This document shows positions 1 through 6,472 of a stretch of 14,020 nt of DNA, one piece after another. The stretch's first letter is position 1; each line of letters opens with the position of its first letter. The position numbers were made by a program, and so were the translations under genes. The notes under the pieces are model-generated. The model saw nothing but the letters and a program-made list of their open reading frames with translations. It was not told the DNA's origin and did no database searches. The DNA lies in assembly GCA_937989875.1 (NCBI GenBank), contig CALKBO010000014.1, positions 1-14,020 of the forward strand. The letters run 5' to 3'. This DNA comes from an uncultured Collinsella sp. GTDB taxonomy: Bacteria; Actinomycetota; Coriobacteriia; Coriobacteriales; Coriobacteriaceae.

Positions 1-89
1 GCTGCGGAAACGCGGGGTCCGTTCAGGCTGTTGCGTTGAGATTGAAAATCAACCATTCGATACACAGAGGTTGCGCCGTCAATAAATAA

Positions 90-2450
90 CTAAGCCAACC
101 CCAGCAATATGCCCGCCGAATGCACGACAAACGCCACGATCCAGGCGACCGTCACTTGAAACGCGAACACGGCAACGGCATAGCGCGCGCCCAACTCGCT
201 CCTGACGGCGCCGATGGCCGCCACGCAGGGCGGGTACAGCAACGTAAAGACCAGGAACACGTAAGCGGTAAACGGCGAAAACATGGTCGACAGTGCCGCG
301 GGCGAGGTCGCGCCCAAAAGCACGGTGAGGGTCGAGATGACACTCTCCTTGGCGATAAGTCCGGTGACGAGCGCCGTGGATGCGCGCCAATCGCCAAAGC
401 CAAGCGGCGCCAGCGCCGGCGCGATGATGCTGCCGAGGCCCGCAAGCAGGCTTTGCGACTGGTCGGCGACCACGTTAAAGCGGATGTCGAACGTCTGAAG
501 GAACCAGATGACCACGGTCGCGGCAAAGATAATGGTAAAGGCCTTGGTGATGAAGTCCTTGGCCTTATCCCATGCCAGCATCACCGTCGTCTTGACGCTC
601 GGCAGGCGGTAATTGGGGAGCTCCATGATAAACGGCACCGGGTCGCCCTTAAATGCCGTGCGGTTGAGCACCAAAGCCGCGACGCAGCCGACCACGATAC
701 CGATCAGATAGAGCGAGACCATGGCGGGAACCGTCGCCTGCGGGAAAAACGCCCCGCACAGCAAGCCGTAAACCGGCAGCTTGGCTGAGCAGCTCATAAA
801 CGGCGTGAGCATGACCGTCATCTTGCGGTCGTACTCGGATGGGAGCGTACGGGTCGACATGATAGCTGGCACGGTGCAGCCAAAGCCGACGAGCATGGGC
901 ACGAAACTGCGGCCCGACAGACCAAAGCGACGCAACACCTTATCCATGACAAAGGCCACGCGCGCCATGTATCCGGAGTCTTCCAGAATGGAGAGGAACA
1001 AAAAGAGCACGACGATAATCGGCAGGAAGGTCAGCACACTGCCCACGCCCGTAAGCACGCCGTCGACAGCCAGCGAGCGCACCACGTCGTTGGTACCGAA
1101 CGCCTTGAGGCCCGCATCGGCCGAGGCGATGATGGCAGCGATACCGTCCTCCATGAGTCCCTGCAACGCCGCGCCGATCACGCCAAACGTCAGCCAAAAG
1201 ACGAGGCCCATGATCAGCAGAAACGCCGGAATGGCCGTATAGCGACCCGTCAGAATGCGGTCGATTTTGACAGAGCGCACGTGTTCGCGACTTTCGTGCG
1301 GCTTGACGACGCAGCGCCCGCACACATCGCCGATAAAGCTAAAGCGCATGTCCGCCAGCGCAGACAGGCGGTCAGTGCCGGCCTCGCCCTCCATCTGGGT
1401 GATGATGTGCTCGATAGCGTCGAGCTCGTTGCGATCCAGGTGAAGCGCCTCGGTTACCAGCTCATCGCCCTCGACCAGCTTGGTCGCCGCAAAGCGCACC
1501 GGGATGTGCGCCGTCACGGCATGGTCCTCGATCAGGTTAGCAATGCCGTGAATGCAGCGATGCAGTGCACCGCCGTCCGGACCGTCGGGCGCGCAAAAGT
1601 CCAGGCGACCGGGGCGCTCGCGGAACCGTGCCACGTGCAGGGCGTGGTCCACCAGCTCGCCGATGCCCTCGTTGCGGGCAGCACTAATGGGGACAACGGG
1701 CACGCCCAACAGGCTCTCGAGCAAGTTGACGTCTACGGCGCCGCCGTTGGCGGTCACCTCGTCCATCATGTTGAGCGCGATGACCATAGGACGGTCAAGC
1801 TCCATGAGCTGCAGTGTCAGGTACAGGTTGCGCTCGATGTTGGTGGCGTCAATGATGTCGATGATGGCGTCCGGACGCTCGTCGAGGATGAACTGACGGC
1901 TCACGACTTCCTCGCCTGTGTACGGCGACAGGGAGTAAATGCCGGGCAGGTCGGTAACGCTCGCCTCGGGATGGTTACGGATGGTGCCATCTTTGCGGTC
2001 GACCGTCACGCCGGGAAAGTTACCGACGTGCTGGTTGGAGCCCGTCAGCTGGTTGAATAACGTGGTCTTGCCGCAGTTTTGGTTGCCGGCGAGGGCAAAG
2101 TGCAGCGGCGCGCCCTCTGGCACGGCCGTCTTTGCCGCACGGGGCGAATACGTCCCCTCGCCCAGGGCCGGATGCTCCGTCGTGCCGATTGCGGCGTTAG
2201 CGCGCGGACCCGTATCGGTGTCGTGAATACCCACGAGCTCGATGCGAGCGGCATCGTCCTTACGCAGTGTCAACTCGTAGCCACGCAGGCGGATCTCGAG
2301 CGGGTCACCCATGGGGGCGTACTTCATCATGGTGACTTCGGTGCCCGGCGTTAGACCCATGTCCAAAATATGCTGTCGGAGTGCCTGATCGTCCGATGCC
2401 ACCGATGCGACAACGGCGTCCTTTCCAATCTCGAGTGTATCGAGCTTCAC
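90..2450 (-). CDS. feoB: FeoA-FeoB fusion ferrous iron transporter
   Basis: GTP-gated inner-membrane Fe(II) importer of 786 residues. Residues 1-72 are a FeoA (SH3-like) domain, which is usually a separate small protein; a linker of about 40 residues joins it to FeoB. The FeoB G domain shows G1 GNQNCGKTT (122-130), G2 around GNFPGVTVD (143-151), G3 DLPG (167-170), G4 NMMD (227-230) and G5 SAA (256-258). The membrane part carries the typical Gate motifs GFGCTVPAIMSTRT and FMSCSAKLPVY. The GTG start at 2450 is preferred: it is preceded by GGGGGAGG about 9 bases away and begins exactly at the FeoA domain. The frame stays open to an ATG at 2687, but the extra 79 residues match no FeoA/FeoB sequence and would run through the promoter and repeats. 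No companion feoA or feoC is visible. Very sure of the family; sure of the start. Confidence 0.95.
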   Translation of the reverse strand: MKLDTLEIGKDAVVASVASDDQALRQHILDMGLTPGTEVTMMKYAPMGDPLEIRLRGYELTLRKDDAARIELVGIHDTDTGPRANAAIGTTEHPALGEGTYSPRAAKTAVPEGAPLHFALAGNQNCGKTTLFNQLTGSNQHVGNFPGVTVDRKDGTIRNHPEASVTDLPGIYSLSPYTGEEVVSRQFILDERPDAIIDIIDATNIERNLYLTLQLMELDRPMVIALNMMDEVTANGGAVDVNLLESLLGVPVVPISAARNEGIGELVDHALHVARFRERPGRLDFCAPDGPDGGALHRCIHGIANLIEDHAVTAHIPVRFAATKLVEGDELVTEALHLDRNELDAIEHIITQMEGEAGTDRLSALADMRFSFIGDVCGRCVVKPHESREHVRSVKIDRILTGRYTAIPAFLLIMGLVFWLTFGVIGAALQGLMEDGIAAIIASADAGLKAFGTNDVVRSLAVDGVLTGVGSVLTFLPIIVVLFLFLSILEDSGYMARVAFVMDKVLRRFGLSGRSFVPMLVGFGCTVPAIMSTRTLPSEYDRKMTVMLTPFMSCSAKLPVYGLLCGAFFPQATVPAMVSLYLIGIVVGCVAALVLNRTAFKGDPVPFIMELPNYRLPSVKTTVMLAWDKAKDFITKAFTIIFAATVVIWFLQTFDIRFNVVADQSQSLLAGLGSIIAPALAPLGFGDWRASTALVTGLIAKESVISTLTVLLGATSPAALSTMFSPFTAYVFLVFTLLYPPCVAAIGAVRSELGARYAVAVFAFQVTVAWIVAFVVHSAGILLGLA

Positions 2451-2501
2451 GTCCGTGTTCCTCCCCCGGCGCCCACAGGGCGTTGCATTTATGTTCACCT
2501 T

Positions 2502-2569
2502 GGCTAACCGTTTGCCACGGCTAACCAATTTAACCATGCATGATAGCGCGAACACACAACGATGTTCAA
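2502..2569 (-). promoter_or_regulatory. feoAB promoter with DtxR/IdeR-like boxes
   Basis: On the minus strand a -35-like TTGAAC (2569-2564) and a -10-like TATCAT (2545-2540) are 18 bases apart, placing the start of transcription near 2533. Just downstream lie two exact copies of GGTTAGCC (plus-strand GGCTAACC at 2502-2509 and 2519-2526, 17 bases apart) and a third TAACC at 2531-2535. The plus-strand TTGGCTAACC matches 9 of 10 positions of the right half of the known actinobacterial IdeR/DtxR box (TAGGCTAACC). Binding of an iron-loaded DtxR-family repressor here is an inference that fits the gene's role; a full palindrome is not present. Confidence 0.45.
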
Positions 2570-2608
2570 TCAGCAAATTGGCGCAATGGGGACAGGCAGG
2601 AGAGTTCA

Positions 2609-2776
2609 GGGCCATAGTTTCCCGATGAGGCCTCTCGGGGAAACTACATCCCAGAATTCCGGCTCGAAACGGGATATGGTTTCCCAAACAGGCCTCTTAC
2701 GGAAAATGCATCCCGGAATCCCCGCTCGAAACGGGACGCGCTTTCCCAGTCGAGGCCCTATGGGAAACTGCGTCCC
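2609..2776. repeat. Three hairpins in a 62-base tandem repeat
   Basis: Three stem-loops with identical geometry: 15-base arms and a 14-base loop. Arms are 2609-2623/2638-2652 (12 of 15 paired), 2671-2685/2700-2714 (10 of 15) and 2733-2747/2762-2776 (13 of 15). The repeated TTTCCC falls at 2618, 2680 and 2742, a period of exactly 62. The two 18-base linkers (2653-2670, 2715-2732) share the ending GCTCGAAAC. Units one and two are about 77% identical by hand count; the third is partial. Each loop carries a GGCC core. No protein-coding signal is visible here. It resembles a REP/BIME-like intergenic repeat rather than CRISPR. Function unknown. Confidence 0.8.
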
Positions 2777-2808
2777 ACCTTGAAAGGCAAAACTGGGGCG
2801 CAGTTTCC
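2763..2808. repeat. Fourth hairpin sharing an arm with the third
   Basis: GGAAACTGCGTCCCA (2763-2777) pairs with TGGGGCGCAGTTTCC (2794-2808): 14 of 15 Watson-Crick plus one G-T wobble, loop of 16 bases. The left arm is the same sequence that forms the right arm of the hairpin at 2733-2776, so the two structures exclude each other in RNA. Confidence 0.7.
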
Positions 2809-2827
2809 GGACGGGGCATCAAAAACG

Positions 2828-2896
2828 AAGTTGCGGTGGAATAGTTCCTGGATGGGCTGGTTGATGCCCCAGATAGGAACTATTTCACCGCAAGTT
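2828..2896 (-). terminator. Long hairpin, likely hydrolase terminator
   Basis: A 22-base inverted repeat with arms 2828-2849 and 2875-2896 (20 of 22 identical, one of the two differences being a wobble pair) and a 25-base loop. It begins 26 bases beyond the stop codon of the minus-strand hydrolase. Read on the minus strand the stem is followed after two bases by TTTTT, so it can act as an intrinsic terminator. The stem is much longer than a terminator needs, and it continues the inverted-repeat array at 2609-2808, so it may be part of that repeat element used as a terminator. Confidence 0.6.
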
Positions 2897-2922
2897 ATTG
2901 AAGGGCTTGGATGCCGGGACTC

Positions 2923-3822
2923 TTACAGATGGCGCTCGAGGAAGCGGAAGGCCAGGCGGATCCAGGGACGGACGGAAACCTGCTTGTCCTCGTTGTCGAC
3001 CGCGGTGTTGGCGTTGCCGAGCGAAAGGCCGTGACCGCCCTGGTCAAAGACGTGCATCTCGCAAGCGACGCCCTCCTCCGCCATGCGTTGGGCAAACGGA
3101 TAGACCTGCGCGATCGGCGCCGTCTTGTCGTCGGACACGCCCCACACAAAGGTCGGTGGCATCTGACGCGAAACATGCGTGGTGGGGCAGATGTCGGCCA
3201 GATGCTCGTCAGTTGCCTCGCCGCCCGTCACCATCGACAGGTAGTCGTTGAGCAGATCGCGCCCCGTCTTGCCGCCCGTCTTGGGCACACGCAAGTCAAT
3301 GCGCGGATCGCGCGTCTGCATGTCGCGCACATAGGCAAAGTCGAGCAATGGATAACCCAGCACCACGGCATCGGGACGAATGTCGTCCGGACGTGCCCCG
3401 GCAAGTGCCGCGAAGGGGCCGGTCTTCCACTGCGTTGCCAGCGAGGCGCAGATCATGCCGCCCGCCGAGAATCCCACGACGCACACGCGCTTAGGATCGA
3501 CATGCCACTCGTCGGCGTTGGCGCGCACCGTGGCGACCATCTTGGCAAGATCTGCCTGGGGGTGCGGAAAGCTCACGTCACCCGTAGAACTCGTGACATA
3601 GTTGAGCACAAAGGCCTGGTAACCGTGATCCAAAAACGCAAACGCCACAGGATCCTGCTCATGCGGAGCGATATGCGTAAACGCACCTCCGCCACAGATA
3701 ATCACGGCAGGGCGGCGGCCATTCGGTTTATCGGGCAGCGGCTCGGCACCCAAATACGTAAACGTCGCCGGATATTCCTCGGTCGGCTCCTCGCCCCACA
3801 GCGCATGGTTCTCGACAATCAT
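2923..3822 (-). CDS. Alpha/beta-hydrolase esterase (acetyl-xylan/feruloyl esterase-like)
   Basis: A 299-residue cytoplasmic hydrolase with no signal peptide. The nucleophile elbow is GFSAGG (Ser119). The oxyanion-hole region is CGGGAF (GGG at 44-46), where many relatives have HGGG. The acid is one of the two Asp in GVSDDKTAP (231/232), and the base is His264 in DQGGHGLSLG. This layout fits the hydrolase-fold-3/BD-FAE-like esterases that deacetylate sugars or hydrolyse small esters; the true substrate cannot be read from sequence. The start at 3822 has GGGAG five bases upstream. An in-frame ATG at 4035 would add 71 residues lacking family similarity and would cross the divergent promoter region. 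It is transcribed away from the EIIA gene and looks monocistronic. Confidence 0.88.
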   Translation of the reverse strand: MIVENHALWGEEPTEEYPATFTYLGAEPLPDKPNGRRPAVIICGGGAFTHIAPHEQDPVAFAFLDHGYQAFVLNYVTSSTGDVSFPHPQADLAKMVATVRANADEWHVDPKRVCVVGFSAGGMICASLATQWKTGPFAALAGARPDDIRPDAVVLGYPLLDFAYVRDMQTRDPRIDLRVPKTGGKTGRDLLNDYLSMVTGGEATDEHLADICPTTHVSRQMPPTFVWGVSDDKTAPIAQVYPFAQRMAEEGVACEMHVFDQGGHGLSLGNANTAVDNEDKQVSVRPWIRLAFRFLERHL

Positions 3823-3835
3823 ATGTGCTCCCTTC

Positions 3836-3869
3836 GCGCAAATTATGCGCCCTTGTTTTTCGCCTTCAA
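3836..3869 (-). promoter_or_regulatory. Possible hydrolase promoter
   Basis: Minus-strand TTGAAG (3869-3864) and CATAAT (3847-3842) are 16 bases apart, upstream of the ribosome binding site of the hydrolase. The -10 overlaps a small perfect inverted repeat, GCGCA-aatta-TGCGC (3836-3850), that could be an operator. Weak, pattern-only support. Confidence 0.35.
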
Positions 3870-3948
3870 GCGTACCCCACTTGAACCCGTGGCACAGAAA
3901 CACTCCGGCAATAAGTTTCCCTTCAACTGATATATCACATAATCCCAG

Positions 3949-4018
3949 TTCAGAGGTATCGTTGAGCAGCGTAGAATAGGGGCGTTGACCAAGCCGCGAA
4001 ACACATGTGAAACGTTTC
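3949..4018 (+). promoter_or_regulatory. Possible promoter and palindromic operator for EIIA
   Basis: A -10-like TAGAAT (3972-3977) with a weak -35-like TTCAGA (3949-3954) 17 bases before it. About 30 bases downstream is the perfect palindrome GAAACGTTTC (4009-4018), of the form bound by LacI/GalR-family regulators and close to a cre half-consensus. The palindrome is directly visible; its binding protein is an inference. Confidence 0.4.
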
Positions 4019-4065
4019 CGGCAAACCAAACGCACGATATGCGCCTATTTAAGTTGGAGGCAACT

Positions 4066-4629
4066 ATGGGTCTGCTCGATTCGCTTAAGTCCACCTTCAC
4101 CTCGACCGGCGAGGCGTCCGTTCCGCCCGCAGCAAGCTTCGCTACCCGCGAAGGCGTCATCTATGCCCCCGTCAACGGCGTGCTCGTCAACCTGGACGAG
4201 GTTCCCGACGAGACGATCGCCTCGGGCATGCTTGGCCAGGGCTATGGCATCGAGCCCATTACCGGCACCATCTATGCGCCCGCCAACGGCCGCATCGGTG
4301 CCACCACTGTCACCAACCACTCCATCGGCATGATCACCGAGGACGGCCTGCGCGTGTTCATCCATGTTGGCCTGGGCACCGTGGAAATGAACGGCAAGGG
4401 TTTTGCCCGCTTTGTCGAGATGGGCGATGTGGTCAAGGCAGGCCAGCCGCTCATCAGCTTCGACCGCGAGGCCATTAAGGCCGCTGGTCACGAGGACATC
4501 GTGACCGTCATCGTCTCCGAGCTCGATCGTCTTAAGAGCATCGACCATGTCGGCGAGTCTGGAACGCTTATCGGCGGCAACCCGCTCGTCAAGCTTGGCG
4601 ACCCGCTGCTGGTTGCCAAGACCAAGTAG
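4066..4629 (+). CDS. PTS glucose-type EIIA component
   Basis: A 187-residue single-domain phosphocarrier of the EIIA-Glc/Crr family (E. coli Crr has 169). It takes phosphate from HPr and passes it to the EIIB domain of a sugar permease. The phosphorylated histidine is His100 in VFIHVGLGTVEMNGKGF, and the partner histidine is His85 in TNHSIG. An N-terminal extension of about 25 residues precedes the core (GVIYAPVNG). The ATG at 4066 has GGAGG six bases upstream and begins with an amphipathic MGLLDSLKSTF segment like that of other EIIA-Glc proteins; an open frame back to 3985 would cross the palindromic operator. No EIIB or EIIC lies alongside, so it must serve permeases encoded elsewhere. In relatives the unphosphorylated form also regulates other transporters; whether it does here is unknown. 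Confidence 0.93.
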   Translation: MGLLDSLKSTFTSTGEASVPPAASFATREGVIYAPVNGVLVNLDEVPDETIASGMLGQGYGIEPITGTIYAPANGRIGATTVTNHSIGMITEDGLRVFIHVGLGTVEMNGKGFARFVEMGDVVKAGQPLISFDREAIKAAGHEDIVTVIVSELDRLKSIDHVGESGTLIGGNPLVKLGDPLLVAKTK

Positions 4630-4667
4630 CCAGGCCCCACGCCACACAGCCAAAAGGCACCTCGTCA

Positions 4668-4705
4668 AGCGCCCGCGACCATTTGGCCGCGGGCGCTTTT
4701 CGTTT
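4668..4705 (+). terminator. Intrinsic terminator after EIIA
   Basis: Perfect 10-base stem AGCGCCCGCG (4668-4677) / CGCGGGCGCT (4688-4697) followed by TTTT and CGTTT. It separates EIIA from asnS. Confidence 0.9.
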
Positions 4706-4755
4706 GAAAAACCATCCCGCCAATGCTTTATCTGTATAGCTCAAATGAGCCGAGC

Positions 4756-4764
4756 TGCTAGAAT
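4756..4764 (+). promoter_or_regulatory. Extended -10 promoter element for asnS
   Basis: TGCTAGAAT is an extended -10 (TGn-TAGAAT) 47 bases before the asnS start; no good -35 is needed for this class. The same TAGAAT hexamer is proposed for EIIA. The resulting leader of about 40 bases is too short for a T-box. Confidence 0.4.
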
Positions 4765-4810
4765 ATCGAACTGTATGGATAACTATCATTCAACCGTTAT
4801 GGGAGGATAC

Positions 4811-6214
4811 GTGAACCGCACCAAAATCGCGCAGCTCTATGCCGATGCCGAGTCGCTCGGCGGCCAGACCGTCACCGTCGCCGGCTGGGTCAAGTCCGTC
4901 CGCGACATGAAGAACTTTGGCTTTGTTACGCTCAACGACGGCAGCTGCTTCCGCGACCTGCAGGTCGTCATGAACCGCGAGGCACTCGACAACTACGACG
5001 AGATCGCCCATCAAAACGTCTCGGCCGCACTCATTTGCACCGGCACCGTCAAGCTGACCCCCGATGCGCCCCAGCCTTTCGAGCTTTCTGCCACCTCCAT
5101 CGAGGTCGAGGGCACGAGCGCCCCGGATTACCCGCTGCAGAAGAAGCGCGCAACCGTCGAGTTCCTGCGCACCCAGCAGCACCTGCGCCCGCGCACCAAC
5201 CTGTTCCGCGCCGTGTTCCGCATCCGCTCTGTCGCGGCTGCCGCCATCCACCGCTTCTTCCAGGAGCAGGGCTTTGTCTACGTCAACACCCCCATCATCA
5301 CCACGAGTGACTGCGAGGGCGCCGGCGAGATGTTCCGCGTGACCACGCTCGGCCCCAAAAATCCGCCCCTCACCGAGTCCGGCGAGGTCGACTGGAGCCA
5401 GGACTTCTTTGGCAAGCATGCAAGCCTCACCGTGTCCGGCCAGCTCAATGCCGAGAACTTTGCCATGGCCTTTGGCGACGTGTACACCTTTGGCCCCACC
5501 TTCCGCGCCGAAAACTCCAACACCACGCGCCACGCCGCCGAGTTTTGGATGATCGAGCCCGAGATGGCCTTCGCCGACCTCAACGACTACATGGACAACG
5601 CCGAGGCCATGCTCAAGTACGTCCTTAAGGACGTTATGGCCACCTGCCCCGACGAGCTCAATATGCTCAACAAGTTTGTGGACAAGGGTCTGCTCGAGCG
5701 CCTGGACCATGTCGCCAACTCCGACTTCGCCCGCGTCACCTATACCGAGGCCGTCGAAATCCTGGAGCAGGCCGTCGCCGCCGGTCACAAGTTTGACTAT
5801 CCCGTGAGCTGGGGCATCGACCTGCAAACCGAGCACGAACGCTTCCTGACCGAGGAGCACTTTAAGCGCCCGACCTTCGTGACCGACTACCCGGCTGGGA
5901 TCAAGGCATTCTACATGCGCATGAACGAGGACGGCAAGACCGTCGCCGCCGCCGACTGCCTGGTGCCGGGCATCGGCGAGATCATCGGTGGCTCCCAGCG
6001 CGAGGAGCGCCTGGATCTGCTCGAGGCCCGCATCAAGGACCTGGGTATGAATCCCGAGCAGTACAAGTACTACCTTGACCTGCGCCGCTACGGTTCCTGC
6101 AAGCACGCCGGCTACGGTCTGGGCTTCGAGCGCTTGGTCATGTATCTGACCGGCGTGGGCAACATCCGCGACGTCCTGCCGCACCCGCGCACCGTGGGCA
6201 ACGCCGACTTCTAA
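4811..6214 (+). CDS. asnS: Asparaginyl-tRNA synthetase
   Basis: Class IIb aminoacyl-tRNA synthetase that charges tRNA-Asn with asparagine, 467 residues (E. coli AsnS 466). Residues 20-45 are the OB-fold anticodon-binding start (VTVAGWVKSVRDMKNFGFVT). Class II motif 2 is FRAENSNTTRHAAEFWMIE (231-249), with the AsnS/AspS-type Glu-rich stretch after it. Motif 3 is GYGLGFERLVMYLTGVGNIR (434-453), followed by the family ending DVLPHPRTVGNADF. The GTG at 4811 is chosen because GGGAGG lies just upstream and the length then equals that of the family. ATGs at 4773 and 4799 are possible but would add residues of no family similarity. It appears monocistronic between two terminators. Its presence means Asn-tRNA is made directly rather than only by transamidation. 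Confidence 0.97.
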   Translation: MNRTKIAQLYADAESLGGQTVTVAGWVKSVRDMKNFGFVTLNDGSCFRDLQVVMNREALDNYDEIAHQNVSAALICTGTVKLTPDAPQPFELSATSIEVEGTSAPDYPLQKKRATVEFLRTQQHLRPRTNLFRAVFRIRSVAAAAIHRFFQEQGFVYVNTPIITTSDCEGAGEMFRVTTLGPKNPPLTESGEVDWSQDFFGKHASLTVSGQLNAENFAMAFGDVYTFGPTFRAENSNTTRHAAEFWMIEPEMAFADLNDYMDNAEAMLKYVLKDVMATCPDELNMLNKFVDKGLLERLDHVANSDFARVTYTEAVEILEQAVAAGHKFDYPVSWGIDLQTEHERFLTEEHFKRPTFVTDYPAGIKAFYMRMNEDGKTVAAADCLVPGIGEIIGGSQREERLDLLEARIKDLGMNPEQYKYYLDLRRYGSCKHAGYGLGFERLVMYLTGVGNIRDVLPHPRTVGNADF

Positions 6215-6261
6215 TCGTCGGACGCTAGCTCGCGTCGCCACACGCCAACGCTCATCGCACA

Positions 6262-6296
6262 AGCGCCTCTCGACATCGGTCGAGAGGCGCTTTTTT
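6262..6296 (+). terminator. Intrinsic terminator after asnS
   Basis: Perfect 12-base stem AGCGCCTCTCGA (6262-6273) / TCGAGAGGCGCT (6280-6291), 6-base loop, then TTTTTT. Located 47 bases after the asnS stop. Confidence 0.95.
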
Positions 6297-6419
6297 CAAC
6301 AGCATCCGTCAAGCTTTTGGCAAGTTTTTGGACAGTTGAGCAGGGCTGTTGAAAACTCGACCCGCCGTTTGCCGACGACTACCGACCGCCCAGAGCGCCC
6401 TGCGCCCCTGGGAAAGCCC

Positions 6420-6466
6420 CACGTCCTAGACTCCATACCGTCGCCACCCAAAACGGAAAGGACGTG
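6420..6466 (+). promoter_or_regulatory. Inverted repeat covering the WYL gene ribosome binding site
   Basis: CACGTCCT (6420-6427) is the exact reverse complement of AGGACGTG (6459-6466), which contains the AGGA used as ribosome binding site for the start at 6473. In RNA the pairing would hide it; in DNA the pair could be a spaced operator. No test is possible from sequence alone. Confidence 0.3.
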
Positions 6467-6472
6467 GGCACC

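Noticed and set aside
1..89. Gene or terminator downstream of feoAB
   Set aside because: Only a weak GTTGA/TCAAC pairing without a clear T-run; too short to judge.
2451..2687. N-terminal 79-residue extension of FeoAB
   Set aside because: It overlaps the promoter and operator boxes, has no family match, and the GTG at 2450 has a strong ribosome binding site.
2562..2783. Small protein across the hairpin array
   Set aside because: It reads through the repeats, has no ribosome binding site, and the 62-base period is not a multiple of three, so units are read in different frames.
2609..2800. CRISPR-like periodic repeat
   Set aside because: Only about 2.6 units, the conserved part spans hairpin and linker alike, there are no unique spacers and no cas genes.
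4790..6262. Long open frame opposite asnS
   Set aside because: It is the GC-rich mirror of asnS, low-complexity in Val, Gly, Leu and His, with no ribosome binding site or domain.
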